Positions 54,605 through 63,998 of a DNA stretch of 64,000 nt are shown here, piece by piece (the first letter of the stretch is position 1; each line of letters starts with the position of its first letter). Origin of the DNA: Bacteroidota bacterium (lineage in GTDB: Bacteria; Bacteroidota; Bacteroidia; Chitinophagales; Chitinophagaceae). Under the pieces are notes generated by a model, which did no database searches, was not told the origin of the DNA, and saw nothing but the letters and a program-made list of their open reading frames with translations. The translations under genes and the position numbers were made by a program. The DNA is taken from contig JAKQGX010000012.1 of assembly GCA_029573235.1 (NCBI GenBank), forward strand, positions 62,001-126,000. Direction: 5' to 3'.

Positions 54605-54869
54605 GGTTAATTTATTATTTCGTTACTATGAATTTCTAATTTTTTCCTTTTGACGAAGGAGTGACAATTCACAATACTCAAACAATACATTAAACGAAAT
54701 CCGCATAAAAGGTGGCTTGCACTATGAGTATAGAATGGGTGCTAAAAATGAATTGTCATGTCACTATACAACTAAAAAAATGCCGAATAGGTCTAAATAA
54801 ATTTGAAAGTAGATGGCTGATAATTTCAGAACAATTTAAACACATTCTTTTTTTTGAATTTAAAACTCC

Positions 54870-54877
54870 TATATTTG
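54870..54877 (+). promoter_or_regulatory. -7 element of the atpB-atpE operon
   Basis: TATATTTG, perfect TAnnTTTG, 25 nt before the atpB ATG; a TTTG lies upstream (54853-54856) at a shorter than usual spacing of 13 nt. Confidence 0.55.
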
Positions 54878-54902
54878 CGCAAAATTTCGAGGGTTAGTAA
54901 CG

Positions 54903-56078
54903 ATGTCAAGACGATTTTTCTCTTTATTTATCATGCTTTCAGCGCTTTTTTGCGCTTCGAATACCACATTTGCACAACACGAAGAAACAGCTCCTTCAGA
55001 AGCTCATGGAGGACATGCTGCCACTTCAGAAAAAAAAGAATTTAACGCAGCCGAAACCATTTTTGGTCACGTTAGAGACTCTCACTATTGGCATCTGTTT
55101 GATGTAAATGGCCATCCGGTTAGCCTTTCTTTACCCGTAATAATCTACGACAATCAAAAAGGGCTTTCTGTATTTTCTGCTTCGAAATTTCATCACGGAC
55201 ATGAAGCGTATGAAGGGTATCAGATAGACCCTCATAATAAAATGAAAGAAAAGATTGTATTAGTAAACCCTGCTGAAGGACAAAAAATCTATGACCTTTC
55301 TATTACCAAGAATGTGTTGTCGATGATTATTTCAGTGGTTTTACTACTATGGATTGGCTTTAGCGTTGCAGGAAAATACAAAAAAGCCGGCTCCAATAAA
55401 GCGCCATCTGGTTTTCAAAATGCTTTGGAAGTAGCTATTATCTTCATTCGTGACGAAGTGGCTAAGCCGAATTTAGGATACAAATACGCAAAATATTTGC
55501 CTTTGCTATTAACGATATTCTTCTTCATCTGGATCAACAATATGTTAGGATTGTTACCAGGAGGCGCCAATTTCACCGGAAACATTGCGGTTACCGCTTG
55601 CTTAGCCGTAGTGTCATTTATAGTAATGGTATTTAGTGGCAACAAACATTTTTGGGGTCACTTGTTCAATCCTCCCGGAGTACCCTTGGGTATCAAGTTT
55701 TTATTGGTTCCTATCGAAATCATTTCCTTGTTTATTAAACCCATCGCATTGATGATACGTCTTTTTGCCAATATGTTGGCTGGGCACATCGTAATTCTCA
55801 GTGTGGTGTCGATGATATTTATTTTCGGTTCGTTGAGTGCCGTTGCGGGTTGGGGCTTTGTGCCGGTGTCATTGGCTTTCTCCATCTTTATGTTCTTGTT
55901 AGAACTATTGGTGGCTGCCATTCAGGCATTTATCTTCACTACGCTTACAGCAGTGTTTATTGGGCAAGCTGTAGAAGAAGCACATCACCATGACGCAGAA
56001 CATGAATCGTATCATAAGCACAATCCGGAAACGGGTCAAGCCTATAATGTATCAGAGGAAGAAATAATAGCTTTATAA
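54903..56078 (+). CDS. atpB: ATP synthase F0 subunit a
   Basis: 391 residues. The N-terminal hydrophobic segment (MSRRFFSLFIMLSALFCASNTTFAQ) and a His-rich stretch precede an extra domain of about 100 residues before the first conserved helix, as is usual in Bacteroidota. The membrane part has the essential Arg in ALMIRLFANMLAGH and the half-channel helices; the C-terminus is His-rich. It forms the proton path against the c-ring. The next gene, atpE, starts 31 nt later. Confidence 0.95.
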   Translation: MSRRFFSLFIMLSALFCASNTTFAQHEETAPSEAHGGHAATSEKKEFNAAETIFGHVRDSHYWHLFDVNGHPVSLSLPVIIYDNQKGLSVFSASKFHHGHEAYEGYQIDPHNKMKEKIVLVNPAEGQKIYDLSITKNVLSMIISVVLLLWIGFSVAGKYKKAGSNKAPSGFQNALEVAIIFIRDEVAKPNLGYKYAKYLPLLLTIFFFIWINNMLGLLPGGANFTGNIAVTACLAVVSFIVMVFSGNKHFWGHLFNPPGVPLGIKFLLVPIEIISLFIKPIALMIRLFANMLAGHIVILSVVSMIFIFGSLSAVAGWGFVPVSLAFSIFMFLLELLVAAIQAFIFTTLTAVFIGQAVEEAHHHDAEHESYHKHNPETGQAYNVSEEEIIAL

Positions 56079-56091
56079 ACTAGTTTTTTAA

Positions 56092-56361
<270 letters not shown>

Positions 56362-56374
56362 TCGCACCCAAAAA

Positions 56375-56413
56375 TAAAAACGCCCAACGCAAAGGGCAGC
56401 GGGCGTTTTTATT
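56375..56413 (+). terminator. Terminator-like hairpin between atpE and atpF
   Basis: Stem AAAAACGCCC (56376-56385) with GGGCGTTTTT (56401-56410), 10 bp, loop of 15 nt, T-run at the end of the 3' arm. It lies inside the ATP synthase gene group. Confidence 0.7.
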
Positions 56414-56550
56414 CATTCGTATTCAAATAAGGGCTTAAGTCAATGACTTCTTAAGACCACCATTTGGATATACGAATAATACTAAACAAGATTAAAATAT
56501 TGTGTAGTTGCACGTGGATAACGACACTCTTAGCAATAAAACAATTTTGA

Positions 56551-56558
56551 TATTTTTG
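56551..56558 (+). promoter_or_regulatory. -7 element of atpF-atpH-atpA
   Basis: TATTTTTG, perfect TAnnTTTG, 21 nt before the atpF ATG. No clear -33 element. With the hairpin after atpE it suggests a second transcript. Confidence 0.5.
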
Positions 56559-56579
56559 ACATCTTTTAAATAACATCAA

Positions 56580-57074
56580 ATGGATTTATTAAGTCCCGAA
56601 TTAGGTTTATTTGTCTGGACACTTTTAGCTTTCCTGACGGTATTTTACATTCTTAAAAAATTTGCGTGGAAGCCCATTATCAAATCGTTGAGCGAACGCG
56701 AAAGCAGCATTGCTGACAGCATTGCTACCGCAGATCGTGTAAAGAAAGAAATGGCACAATTGAAAAACGAGAATGAAGTGATGATGCAGCAAGCGCGCGA
56801 AGAACGTTCGCAAATGCTGAAAGAGGCGAAAGAAACGCGTGATAAAATTGTAAACGAAGCCAAAGAACTAGCCAAAGTTGAAGCCAATAAAATTATTGCG
56901 GATGCACAACAACAAATTCACCATCAAAAAATGGCAGCACTGACTGAAGTGAAAAACGAAATAGGCAATTTGGCGGTAGCCGTTGCTGAAAAAGTATTGC
57001 GCAAAGAATTGGCAGATACAGATGCTCAAAGCAAATACGCCAATGTGTTAGCCGGTGAAATTAATATGAACTAA
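56580..57074 (+). CDS. atpF: ATP synthase F0 subunit b
   Basis: 164 residues. One N-terminal membrane helix (about 9-27, LFVWTLLAFLTVFYILKKFAW with the conserved PI), then a long charged coiled coil (about 35-140), the dimeric stator stalk that links F0 to F1. Starts 219 nt after atpE; a new promoter is likely. Followed 48 nt later by atpH. Confidence 0.93.
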   Translation: MDLLSPELGLFVWTLLAFLTVFYILKKFAWKPIIKSLSERESSIADSIATADRVKKEMAQLKNENEVMMQQAREERSQMLKEAKETRDKIVNEAKELAKVEANKIIADAQQQIHHQKMAALTEVKNEIGNLAVAVAEKVLRKELADTDAQSKYANVLAGEINMN

Positions 57075-57122
57075 TGTAGCATTAACTATTTCTGTTGATG
57101 CACTCCATAAGCTGAAAAAATT

Positions 57123-57686
57123 ATGCAAAATCCTCGCCTTGCTTCACGATACGCTAAGTCGCTTTTAGATTTGGCAAAAGAACAAAACTGTTTAGATGCA
57201 GTTTTACAAGATGTGAAGTTACTGGATACCGTAAACAAAGGTAATCGTGAGTTTGAAAACATGCTCAAAAGCCCGATTATCAAAGCCGATAAAAAATTAC
57301 AAATACTGACTGCCGTCTTCGGAAGTCGTTTATCCTCCTTAACCAATGCGTTCATTACACTATTAGTGAACAAAGGAAGAGAAGCAAGCCTACCGGAAAT
57401 GATTACTGCATTTATTCGTCAATACAAAGAAATGATGAACATAAAGACAGTAAAACTAACTACGGCAATGCCTTTGTCAGACACTGTGAAATCGGCAATT
57501 TTACAACAAGTAAAAACATCATTACCCAACAATACCATTGAACTGAACGAGGTAATAGATGCCAAAATCATTGGTGGTTTTGTGTTGGAGATGGATGACA
57601 AACTATTTGACGCCAGCATCCTTCGCGACCTTAATGATGTAAAAAATCAGTTTTTGAAAAACATATACGTACCCAATATTCGATAG
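57123..57686 (+). CDS. atpH: ATP synthase F1 subunit delta
   Basis: 187 residues. MQNPRLASRYAKSLLDLAKEQN is the standard delta start (RYAKSLLDLA); the central NAFITLLVNKGREASLPEMI and late DAKIIGGFVLEMDDKLFDASI are the conserved helix and the G-G-F motif before the C-terminal helix. It caps the alpha-beta hexamer and binds subunit b. ATG 49 nt after atpF. Confidence 0.94.
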   Translation: MQNPRLASRYAKSLLDLAKEQNCLDAVLQDVKLLDTVNKGNREFENMLKSPIIKADKKLQILTAVFGSRLSSLTNAFITLLVNKGREASLPEMITAFIRQYKEMMNIKTVKLTTAMPLSDTVKSAILQQVKTSLPNNTIELNEVIDAKIIGGFVLEMDDKLFDASILRDLNDVKNQFLKNIYVPNIR

Positions 57687-57781
57687 CGTATTTGCCTCAG
57701 GATACTAGCCAATCCAACATTCAAAAACACTTTTGATAAATACGAATAAACAAATAATACTAACAATAAAATACAAAACAA

Positions 57782-59362
57782 ATGGTTGACATTAAACCGG
57801 ATGAAATATCAGCGATACTGCGTCAACAGTTGACCAACTTTGATGCTAGTGCAAGCCTTGAAGAAGTAGGCACCATCTTACAAGTGGGTGATGGTATTGC
57901 TCGCGTGTATGGTCTAAATGGCGTACGCCAAGGGGAATTGGTGGAGTTTGAAAATGGTGTAAAAGCCATTGCCATGAACCTTGAAGAAGACAACGTGGGT
58001 GTGGTATTGATGGGTGAAAGTGGTGACATTAAAGAAGGTGCACGTGTAAAACGTACCGGACGCATTGCCTCTATTAAAGTAGGTGAAGGAATGTGTGGTC
58101 GTGTGGTAAATACCCTCGGCGAACCCATTGACGGTAAAGGTCCATTGACCGGCGAGTTGTATGAAATGCCTTTGGAGCGTAAAGCACCGGGCGTTATCTT
58201 CCGTGAGCCGGTAAAAGAACCACTACAAACCGGTATTAAGGCTATCGATGCCATGATACCTGTAGGTCGTGGACAACGTGAGTTGGTAATCGGCGACCGT
58301 CAGACCGGTAAGACAGCAATCTGTATTGACACCATCATCAATCAAAAAGAATTTTATGCTGCCGGCAAACCGGTATACTGTATTTACGTAGCTATCGGGC
58401 AAAAAGCCTCTACCATAGCGGGTGTTATGAAGACTTTAGAAGAAAACGGTGCAATGGCATATACCACAATCGTTGCAGCGTCTGCATCGGATCCCGCACC
58501 GTTACAATTCTTTGCTCCATTTGCCGGAGCAGCTATCGGGGAATACTTCCGTGATACAGGTCGCCCTGCATTAGTAGTATATGATGATCTTTCGAAACAA
58601 GCCGTTGCTTATCGTGAAGTATCGTTGTTGCTTCGCCGCCCACCGGGACGTGAAGCCTATCCGGGTGACGTATTCTACTTGCACAGCCGCTTACTCGAGC
58701 GTGCCGCTAAGGTAATTAGCAACGATGATATTGCTAAAAACATGAACGACTTGCCAGAAAGCCTGAAAAGCAAAGTAAAAGGTGGCGGTTCATTGACAGC
58801 CTTACCCATCATCGAAACTCAAGCCGGTGACGTGTCTGCCTACATTCCTACCAACGTAATCTCCATTACCGATGGACAAATTTTCTTGGAAGGTAACCTC
58901 TTCAACGCTGGTATCCGTCCGGCAATCAACGTAGGTATCTCTGTAAGCCGCGTAGGTGGTAATGCGCAGATTAAATCCATGAAAAAAGTAGCCGGTACCT
59001 TGAAGTTAGACCAAGCACTTTACCGTGAGTTGGAAGCCTTCGCAAAATTTGGTGGGGATTTGGATGCTGCAACCAAAAACGTAATCGACAAAGGTAGCCG
59101 CAACGTGGAAGTATTGAAACAAGCACAGTTTACTCCTTATAGCGTAGAAAAACAAGTTGCCATCATTTACTTAGGTACCAACAACCTGATGCGTGAAGTG
59201 CCTGTGAAAAACATTAAAGCGTTCGAAGAAGCATTCCTTACTGAAATGGAAACGAAATTGCCCGATGTTTTAGGTGAGTTTAAGAAAGGTAATTTGCCGG
59301 AAGACGGATTAGCAAAAATGACTAAACTGGCAGAAGGATTGATTCCTCAGTTTAAAGCATAA
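57782..59362 (+). CDS. atpA: ATP synthase F1 subunit alpha
   Basis: 526 residues. Regulatory nucleotide-binding subunit of the F1 head. Beta-barrel with [11 protein letters not shown]-loop [25 protein letters not shown], Walker B-type [20 protein letters not shown]-less alpha signature [34 protein letters not shown] and a long helical C-terminus. Standard length. The gamma-subunit gene (atpG) does not follow; the frame is followed by a terminator at 59388-59424 and a flavin reductase gene. Confidence 0.97.
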   Translation: MVDIKPDEISAILRQQLTNFDASASLEEVGTILQVGDGIARVYGLNGVRQGELVEFENGVKAIAMNLEEDNVGVVLMGESGDIKEGARVKRTGRIASIKVGEGMCGRVVNTLGEPIDGKGPLTGELYEMPLERKAPGVIFREPVKEPLQTGIKAIDAMIPVGRGQRELVIGDRQTGKTAICIDTIINQKEFYAAGKPVYCIYVAIGQKASTIAGVMKTLEENGAMAYTTIVAASASDPAPLQFFAPFAGAAIGEYFRDTGRPALVVYDDLSKQAVAYREVSLLLRRPPGREAYPGDVFYLHSRLLERAAKVISNDDIAKNMNDLPESLKSKVKGGGSLTALPIIETQAGDVSAYIPTNVISITDGQIFLEGNLFNAGIRPAINVGISVSRVGGNAQIKSMKKVAGTLKLDQALYRELEAFAKFGGDLDAATKNVIDKGSRNVEVLKQAQFTPYSVEKQVAIIYLGTNNLMREVPVKNIKAFEEAFLTEMETKLPDVLGEFKKGNLPEDGLAKMTKLAEGLIPQFKA

Positions 59363-59387
59363 TTCATTTTTCCTTTACCCATATTTT

Positions 59388-59424
59388 AAAAGGAGGCGAT
59401 ACCAAAAGTACAACCTCCTTTTTT
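59388..59424 (+). terminator. Intrinsic terminator of atpA
   Basis: Stem AAAAGGAGG (59388-59396) with CCTCCTTTT (59414-59422), perfect 9 bp, 17-nt loop, followed by T. 26 nt after the atpA stop. Confidence 0.8.
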
Positions 59425-59458
59425 GATTTTATTAATGCAACAAGATGTGCTGAGTATG

Positions 59459-59466
59459 TAATTTTG
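59459..59466 (+). promoter_or_regulatory. Candidate -7 element of the flavin reductase gene
   Basis: TAATTTTG, perfect TAnnTTTG, about 100 nt before the ATG at 59566. Confidence 0.35.
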
Positions 59467-59565
59467 AAGCAATGTTTTCATTGAAAGAACTATTTAATAG
59501 ATAGTTTTTGAAGCAATTCTGCAAAAACAGATTACTGACAATCCATCCCAAAAAGAAATCAAATT

Positions 59566-60447
59566 ATGAAAGTCATACCCGGAGAAATCAATACCGCATT
59601 ACTGCATGCCCACCTTCTAGGCAGTATTGGTCCCCGACCTATATGCTTTGCAAGTACGATAGATGAAAACGGAGTCCCGAACGTCAGCCCATTCAGTTTT
59701 TTTAATGTATTTGGAAGCAAACCACCCATTGTGGTCTTTTCACCTGCACGCAGAGTACGCGATAATACCACCAAGCACACTTTACAAAACGCACAAGCTA
59801 CCGGCGAAGTAGTGATTAATGTGGTCAACTTCGACATTGTGCAACAAGTAAACTTGGCTAGTTGTGAGTACCCGAAAGGAGTAAGCGAATTTGAGAAAGC
59901 CGGATTAACGGCACTGCCTTCAGATATGGTGAAACCCTTTCGTGTGAAAGAATCGCCTGTACAATTGGAATGTAAAGTGCTGCAAATAATAGAAACTGGG
60001 AAAGAAGGTGGCTCCGGAAATCTTATCGTTTGTGAAGTGCTTTGTATGCATATCGATGATGCAATATTAGGCACCGATGGGAAAATAGACCCTCATAAAA
60101 TAGACCTTGTGGCTCGTATGGGTGGCGATTATTATTGCAGAGCTTCGGGTGATGCAGTATTCTCTGTACCAAAACCCAACTTAAATTTAGGTATAGGTGT
60201 AGATGCCCTTCCAGCATCCATTCGCAACAGCACTATACTCACCGGCAACAACCTGGGAATATTAGGCAATAGCACCAATATACCCATAGTAGCTGCACCA
60301 TTAAACGACGACCGTTTACTTCAATTACTTCGCACGTATGAAGCCGATAAAGTAACCTTACAAAAAGAACTGCATCATTATGCAAAAGAAATTATTGAAT
60401 CCGGTGATGTAGAGAAAGCATGGCAAATATTATTAGCCGGAGCTTAA
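59566..60447 (+). CDS. Flavin reductase family protein (FMN-binding split barrel)
   Basis: 293 residues. IGPRPICFASTIDENGVPNVSPFSFFNVF is the FMN-binding split-barrel start, then PPIVVFSPARR, TGEVVINVV, and ECKVLQIIETGKEGGSGNLIVCEVL. The C-terminal 90 residues (after MGGDYYCRASGDAVFSVPKP) are longer than in typical 200-residue flavin reductases and seem specific to a Bacteroidota subgroup; they end in a helical region. The partner monooxygenase is not visible. The activity may be NAD(P)H:FMN reduction or a related FMN-dependent reaction. Confidence 0.88.
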   Translation: MKVIPGEINTALLHAHLLGSIGPRPICFASTIDENGVPNVSPFSFFNVFGSKPPIVVFSPARRVRDNTTKHTLQNAQATGEVVINVVNFDIVQQVNLASCEYPKGVSEFEKAGLTALPSDMVKPFRVKESPVQLECKVLQIIETGKEGGSGNLIVCEVLCMHIDDAILGTDGKIDPHKIDLVARMGGDYYCRASGDAVFSVPKPNLNLGIGVDALPASIRNSTILTGNNLGILGNSTNIPIVAAPLNDDRLLQLLRTYEADKVTLQKELHHYAKEIIESGDVEKAWQILLAGA

Positions 60448-60510
60448 ACCCGATTTGTAGGCGTTGTAGCAGATTATAAAAATATTAGCAACCAATAAAT
60501 AGAATCAACA

Positions 60511-61608
60511 GTGGCATTACAAGTAGGCATCGTAGGACTACCCAATGTAGGAAAATCAACTCTTTTCAATGCAGTAAGCAATAGTGCAAAAGCACAGGCA
60601 TCCAACTATCGTTTTTGTACCATCGACCCAAATGTAGGGCAAGTAGATGTTCCTGATGAAAGACTCAATCAACTCGCTGCATTAGTGCAACCCCAGCGTA
60701 TCTTACCGACTACAATTGAGTTTGTAGATATTGCCGGCCTCGTTAAAGGAGCCAGCAAAGGCGAAGGTTTGGGCAACAAATTTTTAGGAAACATCAGAGA
60801 AGTAGATGCCATCGTGCATGTAATTCGTTGTTTTGAGGATGAAAATATATTACGCGAAGAAGGAGCTATTAACCCCATAGGCGATAAAGAGATTATTGAC
60901 ACAGAACTGCAATTAAAAGACCTTGAAAGTATAGAAAAGAAAATAGGTCGCTATGAAAAAATAGCCAAGAACGACCCGAAGGCAAATGCCGTATATCAAG
61001 TATTAGTTTCTTGTAAAGACCATTTATACAAAGGGAAAAATATTCGCAGTTTGCAATTGGAAGGAGAAGAAAGGGAGGCAATTGCAGATTTATTTCTGCT
61101 AACTGAAAAACCGGTATTGTATGTAGCAAATGTAGATGAAGCAGGCATTCATACCGGAAACAAATATTCGGAGATGTTGCAACAAATAGCAAAAGAAGAA
61201 GGTGCAGAAGTAATAGTGATGAACAACAGTATAGAAGCTCAAATTTCTGAAATGGAAAGTGAAGAAGACAAAGCACTATTTTTAGAAGAATATGGATTGC
61301 AAGAACCAGGTCTCAATCGCTTGATACGCGGTGCTTACAAATTACTCAACCTAATCACCTATTTTACTGCCGGTGTACAAGAAGTACGTGCCTGGACAAT
61401 ACACAAAGGATGGAAGGCACCACAAGCAGCCAGCGTTATTCATACCGATTTTGAGAAAGGATTTATTAAAGCAGAGACCATTTCCTTTAAAGACTACATT
61501 CAATATGGTAGTGAAGCAGCTTGTAGAGAAAATGGGAAACTGAGAATTGAAGGCAAAGAGTATATAGTTCAGGATGGTGATGTATTGCACTTTAGATTTA
61601 ATGTTTAA
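60511..61608 (+). CDS. ychF: Redox-regulated ATPase YchF (Obg family)
   Basis: 365 residues starting with GTG. G1 GLPNVGKSTLFNAV (residues 8-21), G3 DIAGLVKGASKGEGLGNKFLG, a coiled-coil insertion, and the TGS domain near the C-terminus with TYFTAGVQEVRAWTI, KGWKAPQAASVIHTDFEKGFIKAE, and GDVLHFRFNV as the last residues. YchF binds the ribosome and prefers ATP over GTP because the usual G4 NKxD is changed, here to NVDE. Standard length. Confidence 0.95.
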   Translation: MALQVGIVGLPNVGKSTLFNAVSNSAKAQASNYRFCTIDPNVGQVDVPDERLNQLAALVQPQRILPTTIEFVDIAGLVKGASKGEGLGNKFLGNIREVDAIVHVIRCFEDENILREEGAINPIGDKEIIDTELQLKDLESIEKKIGRYEKIAKNDPKANAVYQVLVSCKDHLYKGKNIRSLQLEGEEREAIADLFLLTEKPVLYVANVDEAGIHTGNKYSEMLQQIAKEEGAEVIVMNNSIEAQISEMESEEDKALFLEEYGLQEPGLNRLIRGAYKLLNLITYFTAGVQEVRAWTIHKGWKAPQAASVIHTDFEKGFIKAETISFKDYIQYGSEAACRENGKLRIEGKEYIVQDGDVLHFRFNV

Positions 61609-61762
61609 CAACATTTCAAAATAAACATACCACAAAATCATACGATTCCTAACAGTTAATAATGAACAAATGCTGTTACTTGAAAGAAAGAAATAAGGTT
61701 GCAAACACGAAGAGCGTTCTACTTATTACAACCATACTTAACTACTTTTGATTTCTATTCAT

Positions 61763-62479
61763 ATGGCACAAACACTTTCTATAGTAATACCTGCATACAA
61801 TGAAGGCGCTACTATTCATCATATTTTGAATAAGGTGAAAGCAGTGCAACTTATTAATGGAATCGAAAAAGAAGTAATCATAGTAAACGATTGCTCTAAA
61901 GACAATACCGAGGAAGCAATATTGCTATATAAAAACCAAAATCCGGAATTGCCCATTACTTATTACAAACAACCGGTGAATATGGGAAAGGGTGCTGCTT
62001 TACATACGGGAATTGAGAAGGCAACCGGCGACTATATAATTATACAAGATGCCGACTTGGAATACGACCCCAATGAATACAATGTGTTGCTGAAACCAAT
62101 AATAGATGGCTTTGCAGATGTGGTGTATGGCTCTCGTTTTATGGGTGGTCGTCCACACCGTATTTTATTCTTTTGGCACTCTATCGGCAACCGATGGCTG
62201 ACGTTACTTTCCAACATGCTCACCAATCTCAACCTGACTGATATGGAAACATGCTACAAATTATTCCGTAGCGAAGTCATACAAGGCATTGCCCTAAAAG
62301 AAAAACGATTTGGGTTTGAACCAGAAGTAACTGCGAAAATATCAAGAGTGCCCAATATCAGAATTTATGAGGTAGGTATTTCTTACTATGGCAGAACCTA
62401 TGAAGAAGGAAAAAAAATAGGCTGGAAAGACGGCTTTAGAGCCGTCTATTGCATCTTAAAATACAACCTATTTAAATAA
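61763..62479 (+). CDS. Glycosyltransferase family 2 (polyprenol-phosphate sugar synthase type)
   Basis: 238 residues from the ATG at 61763 ([18 protein letters not shown]); a TTG at 61748 lies upstream. Motifs: [50 protein letters not shown] (the metal DxD is DAD), [28 protein letters not shown], and [13 protein letters not shown], then [11 protein letters not shown]. This is the dolichyl/undecaprenyl-phosphate mannose or glucose synthase pattern without C-terminal membrane helices. It would supply the lipid-linked sugar for a GT39-type enzyme such as the one at 10725. Confidence 0.92.
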   Translation: MAQTLSIVIPAYNEGATIHHILNKVKAVQLINGIEKEVIIVNDCSKDNTEEAILLYKNQNPELPITYYKQPVNMGKGAALHTGIEKATGDYIIIQDADLEYDPNEYNVLLKPIIDGFADVVYGSRFMGGRPHRILFFWHSIGNRWLTLLSNMLTNLNLTDMETCYKLFRSEVIQGIALKEKRFGFEPEVTAKISRVPNIRIYEVGISYYGRTYEEGKKIGWKDGFRAVYCILKYNLFK

Positions 62480-62572
62480 GCAGTAGTTACGCTCCATATT
62501 TGTGAGAGGAGTTTGGTTAGTAATTTAAATAATCAACGTATTTTTCTATTGTAAAAAATTAACCTCGATAAG

Positions 62573-63094
62573 ATGAGTCAACAACCTATTATCCTCCCTG
62601 TTGAGGGTAAGTATCCTAACATTCCAGACGATTGTTTTGTAGCTCCCAATGCCACTATCGTTGGAGATGTCACAATGGGCAGTGAATGCAGCATCTGGTT
62701 TAATGCTGTGGTAAGAGGAGATGTAAACAGTATTCAAATGGGCAATAAGGTAAACGTACAAGATGGTGCCTGCATCCATTGCACTTATCAAAAAACAAAA
62801 ACCATTATTGGAAACAATGTGTCAATAGGGCATCATGCCATTGTACATGGATGTGTGGTAGAAGATAATGTACTGATAGGTATGGGAGCTATCGTAATGG
62901 ATGGAGCGCGAATAGGCAACAACAGTATTATTGCCGCTGGCGCCGTGGTATTGGAAGATACCGTGGTACCGCCGGGCAGCATCTTTGCCGGCGTGCCTGC
63001 AAAAAAAGTAAAAGACATTTCACAAGAGTTGATAAAAGGTGAGATATCGCGCATTGCCAACAACTACGTAAAATACAGTTCTTGGTTTCGGTAG
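62573..63094 (+). CDS. Gamma-carbonic anhydrase-like hexapeptide repeat protein
   Basis: 173 residues, a left-handed beta helix. It starts MSQQPIILPVEGKYPNIPDDCFVAPNATIVGDVTMG; zinc ligand region VSIGHHAIVHGCVVEDNVLIGMGAIVMDGARIGNNSIIAAGAVVLE, and then the conserved FAGVPAKKVKDIS near the C-terminal helix. The third His (in the CIHCTY region) can be matched to the metal site, so zinc binding is likely; carbonic anhydrase activity in this group is variable. It probably forms a trimer. Confidence 0.9.
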   Translation: MSQQPIILPVEGKYPNIPDDCFVAPNATIVGDVTMGSECSIWFNAVVRGDVNSIQMGNKVNVQDGACIHCTYQKTKTIIGNNVSIGHHAIVHGCVVEDNVLIGMGAIVMDGARIGNNSIIAAGAVVLEDTVVPPGSIFAGVPAKKVKDISQELIKGEISRIANNYVKYSSWFR

Positions 63095-63146
63095 AAAAAA
63101 TTTGTAATAAAAAAGTCAAACTATTGCAATAATTGAAACTAGCTAT

Positions 63147-63154
63147 TATATTTG
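63147..63154 (+). promoter_or_regulatory. Promoter of the beta-barrel gene
   Basis: TATATTTG, perfect TAnnTTTG; TTG 20 nt upstream (63124-63126). ATG is 33 nt downstream. Confidence 0.6.
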
Positions 63155-63186
63155 TTCATTAAAATCTTAAATCAATAAACGACTTT

Positions 63187-63942
63187 ATGAAAAAATTGAT
63201 CCTTGCTGCAATCGCTGTTGGTTCACTTACAGCAGCCAATGCCCAAAAAGCCGGTAGCCTTTTAATTTATGGTGATTTAGGTGTAAGTAGCCATACTAGC
63301 ACTTTTGATGACGGTATCGTAGGCACACCTGATACAAAAGTTAAAGATTTTGGCGTTCATTTTATGCCAGGAGTAGGTTTTCAAATCAACAACAAACTAA
63401 CCGTTGGGTTGAACTTTGGCGTTGGCTTTAACAAAAGCAGCACTGACCCTGCTACAGTTGTTGAAAAAGAAAGAATGTTGGGCGTAGGACCTTTTGTTCG
63501 TTTGACACAACCTCTCAGCCACACTTTCTTCGTGTTTAACCAATTAAACTTATCTTACCTTAACGGTAAAAAAACTACAGACAATCCAACACCAATTTTC
63601 GATCCTATCTACACGTCTAATGGCTTCGTAGCAAACATCCTTCCTGGTGTAGGAGTTAACTTCAGCAAGTCATTGGCATTAAACTTTGGCTTTGGAGGAC
63701 TTCAATATGGTTTCTCTAAAGAAACTAATAATGTGGATGCAAAAGTAAACAAGCATTCTGGTTTCGATTTCACATTAGGTCGTCAATTCAGCCTTGGTAT
63801 TTCTGCTAATATCGGTGGTAAAAAATCTAAAGGATGCTGCGGTGAACCAGGTTCTGAATTCCGTCGTCACCACGATTCTTCAGATGATGATGCTGATATC
63901 AAAGTAAAAAGAAAGAAAGTAACTGTTGATGACGAAGAATAA
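63187..63942 (+). CDS. Outer-membrane beta-barrel protein with charged C-terminal tail
   Basis: 251 residues with signal peptide MKKLILAAIAVGSLTAANAQ. Mature residues show alternating aromatic/small strands (LIYGDLGVSS, FGVHFMPGVGFQIN, KLTVGLNFGVGFN, VRLTQPLSHTFFVFNQLNL, LNFGFGGLQYGFS, FDFTLGRQFSLGISANIG), the pattern of a porin-family outer-membrane barrel. After the barrel comes an unusual soluble tail: a Cys-Cys (GCCGEPG), then acidic and basic stretches ending KRKKVTVDDEE. Function is unknown. It has its own promoter and a terminator. Confidence 0.85.
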   Translation: MKKLILAAIAVGSLTAANAQKAGSLLIYGDLGVSSHTSTFDDGIVGTPDTKVKDFGVHFMPGVGFQINNKLTVGLNFGVGFNKSSTDPATVVEKERMLGVGPFVRLTQPLSHTFFVFNQLNLSYLNGKKTTDNPTPIFDPIYTSNGFVANILPGVGVNFSKSLALNFGFGGLQYGFSKETNNVDAKVNKHSGFDFTLGRQFSLGISANIGGKKSKGCCGEPGSEFRRHHDSSDDDADIKVKRKKVTVDDEE

Positions 63943-63963
63943 TTCGTTCATAGATACTAACAA

Positions 63964-63998
63964 ATAAAGCTACTCAGTTCGAGTAGCTTTATTTTTTT
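63964..63998 (+). terminator. Intrinsic terminator of the beta-barrel gene
   Basis: Perfect 12-bp stem (63964-63975 with 63981-63992, loop of 5 nt) followed by a T-run. 22 nt after the stop codon. Confidence 0.9.

Larger units (their letters stand above)
54562..54902. other. Divergent promoter region of pckA and atpB
   Basis: 341 nt without a gene. It holds the -7 elements of pckA (54597-54604, minus) and atpB (54870-54877, plus). A perfect 10-bp inverted repeat, TGACAATTCA at 54662-54671 and TGAATTGTCA at 54749-54758, is spaced 77 nt apart and may be a pair of operator sites. Confidence 0.5.

Noticed and set aside
57823-58254. A 143-codon minus-strand frame.
   Set aside because: Antisense to atpA, whose codon bias keeps the opposite strand open; no family resemblance.
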